IMG/VR virus record: IMGVR_UViG_3300021425_000220
Span: 1-21,548 of that record
Strand: one strand, 5' to 3'
DNA: 21,548 nucleotides
Origin: a virus
The notes beneath the pieces are model-generated. The model had not been told where the DNA came from and made no database searches. It worked only from the letters and a program-made list of their open reading frames with translations. The position numbers and the translations under genes were made by a program. Below are positions 8,181 to 13,268 of the stretch, piece by piece (the stretch's first letter is position 1; every line of letters begins with the position of its first letter).

Positions 8181-8315
8181 TCACTCTTCTTCATCGCGCA
8201 AGCGTTTATATTCTTCAAGGTCATCCCGTTCAAATTCCTCAGCGTAGTTACCCTTCGCTTCCCAATAGTCTTGGTAATCATCGGCCCAAACTTCCCAGCT
8301 TTCTCTACTGCTCAT
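8181..8315 (-). CDS. Tiny acidic hypothetical protein (44 aa)
   Basis: A 44-residue protein rich in Asp, Glu, Trp and Tyr (starts MSSRESWEVW, ends RLRDEEE); family unknown. The case for a real gene is the ribosome site: GGAGGTGA lies 4 bases before ATG 8315, nearly the full anti-Shine-Dalgarno match. The gene also overlaps the end of the upstream gene by 11 bases. The strongly acidic, aromatic composition is typical of small early phage proteins that bind host proteins, but nothing specific can be said. Confidence 0.72.
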   Translation of the reverse strand: MSSRESWEVWADDYQDYWEAKGNYAEEFERDDLEEYKRLRDEEE

Positions 8316-8475
8316 AAATCACCTCCGTTGTATGCTTGACAATTCGGTATCGTTTACCATTACCACGTTTAGAATATACGTAATCCTTCGCTTGATCTAT
8401 GCAATCTATTGACCACACTTGCGACCATACATCGTCGTATAACTCAATTACATATAACGTATTCGTTCCGATCAT
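8305..8475 (-). CDS. Small hypothetical protein (56 aa)
   Basis: A 56-residue protein beginning MIGTNTLYVIELYDD, with a basic middle (YSKRGNGKRYRIVKH). The pattern looks like two or three beta strands and a helix, with no known motif. GGGGTGA lies about 3 bases before ATG 8475, overlapping the stop of the previous gene, and the 3' end overlaps the next gene by 11 bases in another frame, so it fits the compact tiling of this block. Confidence 0.65.
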   Translation of the reverse strand: MIGTNTLYVIELYDDVWSQVWSIDCIDQAKDYVYSKRGNGKRYRIVKHTTEVIYEQ

Positions 8476-8484
8476 GTCTCACCC

Positions 8485-8673
8485 CTAGTCAAACGTTAAA
8501 ACAAAATGGCCTTCTTCAGGCATACTCTCATCATCTACGCGGTACGTAAAGTGCGTGATCTTTACCGCGTTGATAAGCTGCAAGTCATCTTCACCTCTGC
8601 TGTAGCAAACCTCTTGCTTCAGGTAACGATCATCCATGCGTAACAGTGTTTCAATTAATTTTTGATATGTCAT
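8485..8673 (-). CDS. Small hypothetical protein (62 aa)
   Basis: A 62-residue protein starting MTYQKLIETLLRM. A short N-terminal helix is followed by alternating beta-like segments (INAVKITHFTYRVDD) and an ending GHFVLTFD. This resembles a small phage family that begins 'MTYKELLEKL' and may reflect a shared fold, but its function is unknown. I chose ATG 8673 because it forms an ATGA overlap with the upstream stop; an upstream in-frame start at 8724 would lie within the neighbouring gene. Confidence 0.7.
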   Translation of the reverse strand: MTYQKLIETLLRMDDRYLKQEVCYSRGEDDLQLINAVKITHFTYRVDDESMPEEGHFVLTFD

Positions 8674-8894
8674 GCTTCCATCTCCATCCTTCCAGATATT
8701 TCTATGCGTAACCATCCAAGCCAAACAATATACGAGAACATAATGTAATCATCTGGTGGTGCATACATGGTTGATACTTTAAATCGTTTTGTCAAGTATA
8801 TATCGACAGTGTACTTACCAAACTCGATGATGATCCCATCACTGCCGAAGTTTGTTGTGCATCCATAATACTTTTTAGCCGTTGTGAATCTCAT
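8670..8894 (-). CDS. Small hypothetical protein (74 aa)
   Basis: A 74-residue protein, beta-rich with aromatic residues (FGKYTVDIYLTKRFKVSTMY), a hydrophobic patch YIMFSYIVWLGWLRIEI about residues 50-66, and an ending GRMEMEA. The patch could be a core helix or a peripheral membrane contact. ATG 8894 is preceded by GGGAGGGTGA, a strong ribosome site. It overlaps the zinc-ribbon gene upstream by 20 bases and the next gene by 4. No family recognised. Confidence 0.68.
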   Translation of the reverse strand: MRFTTAKKYYGCTTNFGSDGIIIEFGKYTVDIYLTKRFKVSTMYAPPDDYIMFSYIVWLGWLRIEISGRMEMEA

Positions 8895-9033
8895 TTGTCA
8901 CCCTCCCTGTTAGCTCTACCACGTTATCTTCCCAACACGACACACAGATGCAGTCACCGTTGTCCTCTTGGTAGACATCCTTCTCGTTCCTGTACCACTC
9001 GCCACACTCTATGCACTCGTATACCTCGCCCAT
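8875..9033 (-). CDS. Small zinc-ribbon protein (52 aa)
   Basis: A 52-residue protein with Cys7-x2-Cys10 and Cys30-x2-Cys33 (plus Cys28), the layout of a minimal zinc ribbon, in the context YECIECGEW ... CICVSCWED. Such ribbons bind nucleic acid or host transcription proteins; no specific partner can be inferred. GGAGG lies about 10 bases upstream of ATG 9033. Its 3' end overlaps the next gene by 20 bases in another frame. Confidence 0.7.
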   Translation of the reverse strand: MGEVYECIECGEWYRNEKDVYQEDNGDCICVSCWEDNVVELTGRVTNEIHNG

Positions 9034-9037
9034 GTTT

Positions 9038-9166
9038 CTAGCCCTCCTCTAAAAAGCCCTTAAGACGCTCCTCAGAAACCTCTCTCAACAACTCCTCAAT
9101 CGCAGACAGTTCTCCGTGTTCCACGTCTTGTTTGATCTGTTCGATCACCTTTTCCATCAAGCTCAT
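9038..9166 (-). CDS. Small acidic helical phage protein (42 aa)
   Basis: A 42-residue, almost fully helical protein (MSLMEKVIEQIKQD ... IEELLREVSEERLKGFLEEG). The pattern 'IEELL..V.EE.L..FL' recurs in small uncharacterised proteins of many environmental podo- and myophages, which supports it being real. Function unknown. GGAGG lies 8 bases upstream of ATG 9166, and the start overlaps the stop of the poly-Arg membrane protein gene (ATGA). Confidence 0.72.
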   Translation of the reverse strand: MSLMEKVIEQIKQDVEHGELSAIEELLREVSEERLKGFLEEG

Positions 9167-9339
9167 CGTAACAACCTCCCTTGTCGTTGTAAGTCTCTGC
9201 GTAACGCCTTGCGTCGTGCTTTGCGTTGTCGTCTGCGTCTCGCTCGTGGGTCTGTCCAGCGTTCGTACTGGTCAAAGATGATATACCATAGCGGTACAAA
9301 GCTAAACAGAATCGCTATGTCAAGTAGTGTCGGGTTCAT
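9163..9339 (-). CDS. Single-pass membrane protein with arginine-rich tail (58 aa)
   Basis: A 58-residue protein with two sharply different halves. Residues 5-22 (LLDIAILFSFVPLWYIIF) form one hydrophobic helix long enough to span a membrane. After DQYERWTD, residues 31-58 are dominated by Arg and Lys, with roughly half of the positions basic. By the positive-inside rule the tail should face the cytoplasm, where it could bind nucleic acid or an acidic protein. There is no signal peptidase site. It could be a membrane anchor, a holin-like protein or an inhibitor; I do not recognise it. Both ends are ATGA overlaps, and GAGGCG lies just upstream. Confidence 0.68.
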   Translation of the reverse strand: MNPTLLDIAILFSFVPLWYIIFDQYERWTDPRARRRRQRKARRKALRRDLQRQGRLLR

Positions 9340-9539
9340 AAACGCCTCGCTATTTCTTTTGGGTCAATGTTCTTAATCATGTCAGAGCGTATCGCCTTAA
9401 ATAAATCTTGCTCGCTCCCTTCCTTGTTTACTCTGTCAAGTACCGTCGCCTCATCAACGCCCCACAACTGAGACATAACAATCGTGGTGTGTCTGTTTAC
9501 TGATTCGGTAATAATCTCTTCTAGTTCCTTTGCGTTCAT
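9336..9539 (-). CDS. Small helical hypothetical protein (67 aa)
   Basis: A 67-residue protein starting MNAKELEEIITESVNRH and ending DPKEIARRL, predicted mostly helical. Its middle (WGVDEATVLDRVNKEGSEQDLFKAI) has no known motif. I chose ATG 9539 because it forms TAATG with the GP88-like gene stop and has GAGGGC just upstream; the in-frame extension towards 9650 lies inside that gene. It overlaps the membrane protein gene by 4 bases. Confidence 0.7.
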   Translation of the reverse strand: MNAKELEEIITESVNRHTTIVMSQLWGVDEATVLDRVNKEGSEQDLFKAIRSDMIKNIDPKEIARRL

Positions 9540-10186
9540 TATGAAGCCCTCGCTATGATGTTTCGTTGATTCTTTTGCATTATTTGCCCGTGTCCGATGT
9601 AACAAACAACCGCCACATCTTTTGACCAACAAGCCCGACACGTTCCGCACTTGCCTTCTCGCGTGTATGCCTCACAGACTGCCGCGCCTACTGGTACACT
9701 GTCAAGCGTCGCGATTGTGGACGTTGTAGCGCCTTCGATAGTCTCGCCGGTGATACTGTCAGACGATCGGCGAATCACTACGTTTGGCAATGTTTCCATC
9801 TGAGACAGTACGCCACGAAACTTTGCAAACTTATACATTCGCGTCGGTAACCAATGATTACACCATGGCGTCTTTTGCATCACTTCCAATATCTTATAAG
9901 CCAGTCGGATGTCATAAACATCGCCACTATCAAACCATCGGAAGTACCGATCGTTATCTAGCTCTGTCACCATATCATCAACCCAACCGTCTCGCTTCCA
10001 ATCCTCTTTGTTATGCTGTCGGGATTCTTTAACGCTCTTAAACGTATAGTTGCCCGTCGTCGCATAACATCCTTTACAAGCGTCCACCAACGACCCGTCT
10101 TTGTTCTTTGATGCCGGACAAGTGGTAAGTGCCTGAAGCGACCACGACCGGCAAGGCATCTTTGAAGCTTTGGATAATTTCAACAT
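9539..10186 (-). CDS. GP88-like cysteine-rich phage protein
   Basis: A 215-residue protein whose arrangement matches the phage Gp88-type family (unknown function) as I remember it. An N-terminal cysteine set, Cys23 and Cys37-x2-Cys40 (CPAS ... CKGCYA), is followed by a strand-turn motif FRWFDSGDVYD (residues 82-92), a stretch NHWLPTRMYKF, and RRSSDS (139-144). A C-terminal set Cys171, Cys180-x2-Cys183-x2-Cys186, Cys195 ends in YIGHG with His199. The cysteines could hold zinc or an Fe-S cluster. The C-x2-C-x2-C then His ending resembles the zinc site of tRNA-guanine transglycosylase-like enzymes, including phage DNA 7-deazaguanine transferases, but that link is speculative. It lies second in the leftward operon, so it is probably an early gene. 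Confidence 0.72.
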   Translation of the reverse strand: MLKLSKASKMPCRSWSLQALTTCPASKNKDGSLVDACKGCYATTGNYTFKSVKESRQHNKEDWKRDGWVDDMVTELDNDRYFRWFDSGDVYDIRLAYKILEVMQKTPWCNHWLPTRMYKFAKFRGVLSQMETLPNVVIRRSSDSITGETIEGATTSTIATLDSVPVGAAVCEAYTREGKCGTCRACWSKDVAVVCYIGHGQIMQKNQRNIIARAS

Positions 10187-10187
10187 A

Positions 10188-10346
10188 TCACCAACCCAAC
10201 CATTCTAAAACGTCATCTGAATAATAAACTGACTGTACACCAAACGTGTCTACAAATTCTTGCCAGTCTTCGCCTTGCTTCTCAATCTCTCGCCGCGCTT
10301 CTGCCGGTGATATTTCGAGATGCTGTGTTGCTTCTTCGTATGTCAT
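10188..10346 (-). CDS. First gene of the leftward operon, small HTH-like protein (52 aa)
   Basis: A 52-residue protein starting MTYEEATQHLEISPAEARREIEK and ending SDDVLEWLGW. The two N-terminal helices separated by a short turn resemble a minimal helix-turn-helix, and the aromatic C-terminal 'YYSDDVLEWLGW' could form a beta hairpin plus helix, as in small phage regulators; this is inference. I chose ATG 10346 because AGGA lies 8 bases upstream; a farther upstream in-frame start at 10397 lacks a ribosome site. Being promoter-proximal next to the presumed origin, it is probably among the first proteins made. Confidence 0.65.
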   Translation of the reverse strand: MTYEEATQHLEISPAEARREIEKQGEDWQEFVDTFGVQSVYYSDDVLEWLGW

Positions 10347-10553
10347 GTGATGTTTCCTCGTTGTTTGTGTTGATGTGTGTAGATTGAACCTTGACATTCA
10401 TAAACACAATACCTTTTTGCAAATAATGAAACAGAAAAACATTCACGCCATGAATAGAGGTGTGTTATGCATAAGTACAGTCGAGTCTGTCGAGCTACCT
10501 ATGGGGACCAACCTAGACCCACACACCTACCCTTGTCAGTTCTATTTTGACAC

Positions 10554-10593
10554 TAACCTGTGGATAACTTTGTTGATAACCTGTGGATAACTT
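10554..10593. repeat. 17-bp direct repeat with DnaA boxes (origin candidate)
   Basis: TAACCTGTGGATAACTT occurs exactly twice (10554-10570 and 10577-10593; period 23 bases). Each copy holds TGTGGATAA, a perfect reverse complement of the DnaA box TTATCCACA (10559-10567, 10582-10590). Between them TGTTGATAA (10571-10579) is the same box with one mismatch, so three boxes in the same orientation recur every 11-12 bases, about one helical turn. A G-rich tract and an AT-rich stretch follow. The arrangement looks like a small bacterial oriC; use as a phage origin is inference. Confidence 0.75.
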
Positions 10594-10788
10594 GGGCGGG
10601 GGAGGGGCTGTGGCTGCGCTGACCGACGGCATGTCCTACCTAGACACAAAAAAGATCAAAATTGAACCTTAAAATAACCCCTAGTCATCTAACAAGAAAC
10701 AACATATAAATCAATAGGTTATGCGGTGCAGAATCTGGACCGTGCTGGTACAGTTTAAAGGACAGTAAAGTCTTATTAAAAATAATGC

Positions 10789-10817
10789 TTGACAAATCAT
10801 CAAAAGTATGGTACAAT
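10789..10817 (+). promoter_or_regulatory. Sigma70 promoter for the rightward (late) operon
   Basis: TTGACA (10789-10794), a 17-base spacer and TACAAT (10812-10817) give a near-perfect host sigma70 promoter. TG one base before the -10 (TATGGTACAAT) adds an extended -10 element. Transcription should start near 10824, leaving a leader of about 120 bases before the first gene at 10945. The spacer end GTATGG is shared with the second promoter at 16090. Confidence 0.85.
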
Positions 10818-10832
10818 AAATAGTATATTATG

Positions 10833-10930
10833 TCTTTAAAGATTCTTTACCGCGCCGTATAAGATAAATTTTATATGATAATTATTAAATGTATGTCATA
10901 TAAGCACGGTAACGAGACTTTAAAGAGTCT
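10833..10930 (+). promoter_or_regulatory. Structured 5' leader of the rightward operon
   Basis: The leader holds a 10-base perfect palindrome TCTTTAAAGA (10833-10842), a long-range stem TTACCGCGC/GCACGGTAA (10847-10855 with 10904-10912, one mismatch) around an AT-rich loop, and AGACT/AGTCT arms around TTAAAG (10915-10930) just before the ribosome site AAGAGGT. CTTTAAAGA occurs in both palindromes. It might control translation, RNA processing or protein binding; there is no match to a known riboswitch. Confidence 0.4.
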
Positions 10931-10944
10931 TATAAGAGGTATGT

Positions 10945-11334
10945 ATGTCAGATGTTGATAATCCTCCTCGCCGAAAGCGTGGAAGACCGCGTAAAAGTGA
11001 CGTTACAACAGTAAAAAAAGGTAATCGCAACGCTGTTGGTCGCCCAAAGGGTGACGCTGCAATCATTAATGAATACAAAGCACGGATGTTAGCGTCTCCA
11101 AAGTCAAGAAAAGTGCTAGATACTATCTTTGAAGCAGCTCTTGACCACGATCATAAGAATCAAGCAGCAGCGTGGAAACTTGTTATGGACAGAATACTGC
11201 CCGTTGCAGCGTTTGAAAAGGATATTGTTAAGGATGGTGGCAGAAATGCCATTCAGATTAACATTAGCGGTGTTGGTGCGGTAGATGTTGGTGAACCTAA
11301 AATTATAGAAGGTGAAGTAGTAGATGAATCTTAA
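10945..11334 (+). CDS. AT-hook DNA-binding protein, candidate small terminase subunit
   Basis: A 129-residue protein. Its basic N-terminus has a classic AT-hook, RRKRGRPRK (residues 9-17), and a second half-hook GRPKGD (32-37), both of which bind AT-rich minor grooves. The middle is helical (INEYKARMLASPKSRKVLDTIFEAALDHDHKNQAAAWKLVMDRI) and the end acidic (EPKIIEGEVVDES). Small terminase subunits of environmental podophages often look like this and lie upstream of the large subunit, as here with two genes between, so packaging-site recognition is the likeliest role; a general DNA-binding protein is the alternative. ATG 10945 follows AAGAGGT; an out-of-frame ATG lies at 10941. Confidence 0.72.
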   Translation: MSDVDNPPRRKRGRPRKSDVTTVKKGNRNAVGRPKGDAAIINEYKARMLASPKSRKVLDTIFEAALDHDHKNQAAAWKLVMDRILPVAAFEKDIVKDGGRNAIQINISGVGAVDVGEPKIIEGEVVDES

Positions 11335-11674
11335 GCATTTTGATCCTTCAGAGTTTAACTGTCAAGTCACTGGCACCAATAACATGGAAAAAGACTTCTT
11401 AGAGAAGTTAGACGAGTTGAGAGAGGCGTGCGGGTTTCCTTTCACGATCACCAGCGGGTATCGACACCCGACTGAGCATCCGATAGAGGCTAAGAAAGAC
11501 GTACCCGGCACCCACGCTCAGGGCATCGCGGCGGATATAAAAATAACAAACGCCGTGTTTCGCCTTAAGATTGTAAAAGAGGCTCTTCGTCTAGGCTTCA
11601 CAGGCATTGGTATTGCTGATGACTTCGTACACGTAGATACACGCGGTACAACACCTGTTATGTGGACATACTAA
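11324..11674 (+). CDS. M15-family zinc peptidase, probable endolysin
   Basis: A 116-residue single-domain enzyme predicted to cut peptidoglycan peptide stems (L-Ala-D-Glu or D-Ala type bonds) for host lysis. Family motifs: TSGYRHPTEH (43-52), GTHAQGIAADI with zinc ligands His64 and Asp71, and DDFVHVDTR with catalytic Asp100 and third zinc ligand His103. The Asp-x2-His spacing is the same as in phage T5 endolysin (Asp130/His133). No signal peptide is present, so it would need a holin, and none is evident beside it. It overlaps the AT-hook gene by 11 bases and abuts the next gene as TAATG. Confidence 0.9.
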   Translation: MNLKHFDPSEFNCQVTGTNNMEKDFLEKLDELREACGFPFTITSGYRHPTEHPIEAKKDVPGTHAQGIAADIKITNAVFRLKIVKEALRLGFTGIGIADDFVHVDTRGTTPVMWTY

Positions 11675-12027
11675 TGTTATATACTAAAAACAAAAACCTA
11701 ACGGACACTTCTACGCAGACAATTGTAGAAATACCTGCTGGTTACGTAGCACATTGGAACATGGCGTTTATAGCTAACCTACACAACTCTACCAATAGCA
11801 TCACGTTGTTTGTAGACAAACCAAGTCCAACGCCTGATGTGTATATCTACAACGGCACTAACATATCGTCAAAAGAAAACCTATTGATTGACGGCAATGC
11901 AGTCTTTGTTTTACAACCGGGAGACATTATTAAAGCATCTAGTGGTAGTACCGGTAACGTAGAAGTAGTAGTTACATTTGATTTGTTAGAAGCACCATCG
12001 GTGTTCAATAATTTTAATGGATCTTAA
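11674..12027 (+). CDS. Small beta-rich hypothetical protein, possibly structural
   Basis: A 117-residue protein of alternating hydrophobic strands rich in Thr, Asn, Ser and Val (TIVEIPAGYVAHWNMAFIANLH, VEVVVTFDLLEAP), with no catalytic motif. It looks like a beta-sandwich such as a capsid decoration or fibre-tip domain, and similar proteins occur between lysis and terminase genes of environmental podophages. I chose ATG 11674, which forms TAATG with the peptidase stop; an in-frame GTG at 11662 is less likely. Its 3' end overlaps the large terminase start by 11 bases. Confidence 0.7.
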   Translation: MLYTKNKNLTDTSTQTIVEIPAGYVAHWNMAFIANLHNSTNSITLFVDKPSPTPDVYIYNGTNISSKENLLIDGNAVFVLQPGDIIKASSGSTGNVEVVVTFDLLEAPSVFNNFNGS

Positions 12028-13267
12028 TATAGAACTACTGCCTTGGCAACAAAAAGTCTGGGCAGACGACACAAGATTTAAAATAGTTGCAGCGGGACGA
12101 CGTACTGGTAAGTCCAGATTAGCTGCGTGGATGTTAATTGTTAACGCACTACAGGCAGATAAGGGTCATGTATTTTACGTCGCACCTACTCAGGGACAAG
12201 CCAGAGACATTATGTGGTCCACCCTGTTGGAACTGGGGCACCCTGTTATTAGCGGTAGTCACATTAATAATTTGCAAATTAAGCTTGTCAACGGTGCTAC
12301 CATTAGCCTAAAAGGTGCCGATAGACCAGAAACAATGCGTGGTGTTAGCCTTAAGTTCCTAGTTATGGACGAGTATGCTGACATGAAGCCAGAGGTGTTT
12401 GAGCAGATTCTTAGACCTGCGTTGGCTGACCAAAAGGGATGTGCTATGTTTATTGGTACACCTATGGGAAGGAATCACTTTTATGAGTTATACAAGTATG
12501 CAGAACTGGATGACGATCCTACGTACAAAGCTTGGCACTTTACGTCGTACGATAACCCCTTATTGGATTCGTCTGAAATTGATATTGCAAAAAGGTCTAT
12601 GTCTTCTTACGCGTTTCGCCAAGAGTTTATGGCAAGCTTTGAAGCGCGTGGGTCAGAAATGTTTAAGGAAGACTGGGTACAATTTAGTGAAGATCGGCCC
12701 GAAATAGGAGATTACTACATTGCAGTTGACTTGGCAGGATTTGAAGAAGTCAACAAGAAGAAGACTAAGAATTCCAAGCTTGACGACACAGCGATCGCCG
12801 TGGTTAAGGTCAATGAGCATGGTTGGTATGTTGACAATATTATATACGGTCGATGGTCACTTGACGAGACAGCACTTAAAATATTTCAGGCCGTTAGAGA
12901 TTACCGTCCCGTATCGGTTGGAATCGAAAGAGGTATTGCTAAACAAGCAGTAATGTCTCCTTTAATGGACATGCAGAAACGTTACGGTATGTTTTTTAGA
13001 GTAGAAGAACTAACCCATGGCAACAAGAAAAAAACAGATCGTGTTATGTGGGCGTTGCAAGGACGATTTGAAAACGGATACATAACGCTAAACAAAGGAG
13101 AGTGGAACAGTAGGTTTCTTGACCAGTTGTTTCAATTTCCAGACCCATTAACCCACGATGACTTGGTTGACGCACTAGCGTACATCGACCAGTTAGCAAA
13201 TGTGGCTTACGACTACGATTACGAAATCGAAGACCACGAAATCTTAGACGTAGTAGCAGGATACTAA
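12017..13267 (+). CDS. terL: Terminase large subunit
   Basis: The 416-residue motor that drives DNA into the capsid and cuts it. The ATPase domain has Walker A AAGRRTGKS (Lys32), Walker B FLVMDE (Asp118, Glu119) and coupling motif IGTPMG (146-151). The nuclease domain has IAVDLAG (Asp238), IERG (Glu304) and HDDLVDALAY (Asp381, Asp382, Asp385), the RNase-H-like acidic triad. The length is somewhat short for the family but every key residue is present. It starts 11 bases inside the preceding gene, and the stop is followed after one base by the portal ATG, the standard packaging-portal pair. Confidence 0.96.
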   Translation: MDLNIELLPWQQKVWADDTRFKIVAAGRRTGKSRLAAWMLIVNALQADKGHVFYVAPTQGQARDIMWSTLLELGHPVISGSHINNLQIKLVNGATISLKGADRPETMRGVSLKFLVMDEYADMKPEVFEQILRPALADQKGCAMFIGTPMGRNHFYELYKYAELDDDPTYKAWHFTSYDNPLLDSSEIDIAKRSMSSYAFRQEFMASFEARGSEMFKEDWVQFSEDRPEIGDYYIAVDLAGFEEVNKKKTKNSKLDDTAIAVVKVNEHGWYVDNIIYGRWSLDETALKIFQAVRDYRPVSVGIERGIAKQAVMSPLMDMQKRYGMFFRVEELTHGNKKKTDRVMWALQGRFENGYITLNKGEWNSRFLDQLFQFPDPLTHDDLVDALAYIDQLANVAYDYDYEIEDHEILDVVAGY

Positions 13268-13268
13268 T

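Larger units (their letters stand above)
10347..10944. other. Divergent intergenic region, candidate origin and control region
   Basis: About 600 bases without a convincing gene separate the leftward and rightward operons. From left to right it holds: an AT-rich leader for the leftward genes; a 17-bp direct repeat with DnaA-box matches (10554-10593); a G-rich tract (10594-10607, runs of 3, 5 and 4 G); an AT-rich stretch (about 10643-10720); a consensus sigma70 promoter (10789-10817) for the rightward genes; and a structured leader. A minus-strand promoter must lie here too, but the best match (TCGACA, 18-base gap, CATAAC on the minus strand near 10454-10483) is poor. The 10-mer ATTGAACCTT occurs twice (10383, 10661). 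Confidence 0.7.

Noticed and set aside
9096-9299. 67-codon minus-strand frame rich in Asp/Arg/Thr
   Set aside because: Out of frame with the poly-Arg membrane protein and the 42-residue gene, both of which have better ribosome sites and junctions.
10454-10483. Minus-strand promoter TCGACA / CATAAC for the leftward operon
   Set aside because: 18-base spacing and only a 4 of 6 match at the -10; too weak to list as a feature although a leftward promoter must exist.
10375-10590. 71-codon plus-strand frame in the divergent intergenic region
   Set aside because: GTG start without a ribosome site, runs through the DnaA-box repeat, composition unlike neighbouring genes.
10594-10607. G-quadruplex in the intergenic G-rich tract
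   Set aside because: Only three separated G-runs of three or more are present, so a standard four-tract quadruplex is not supported.
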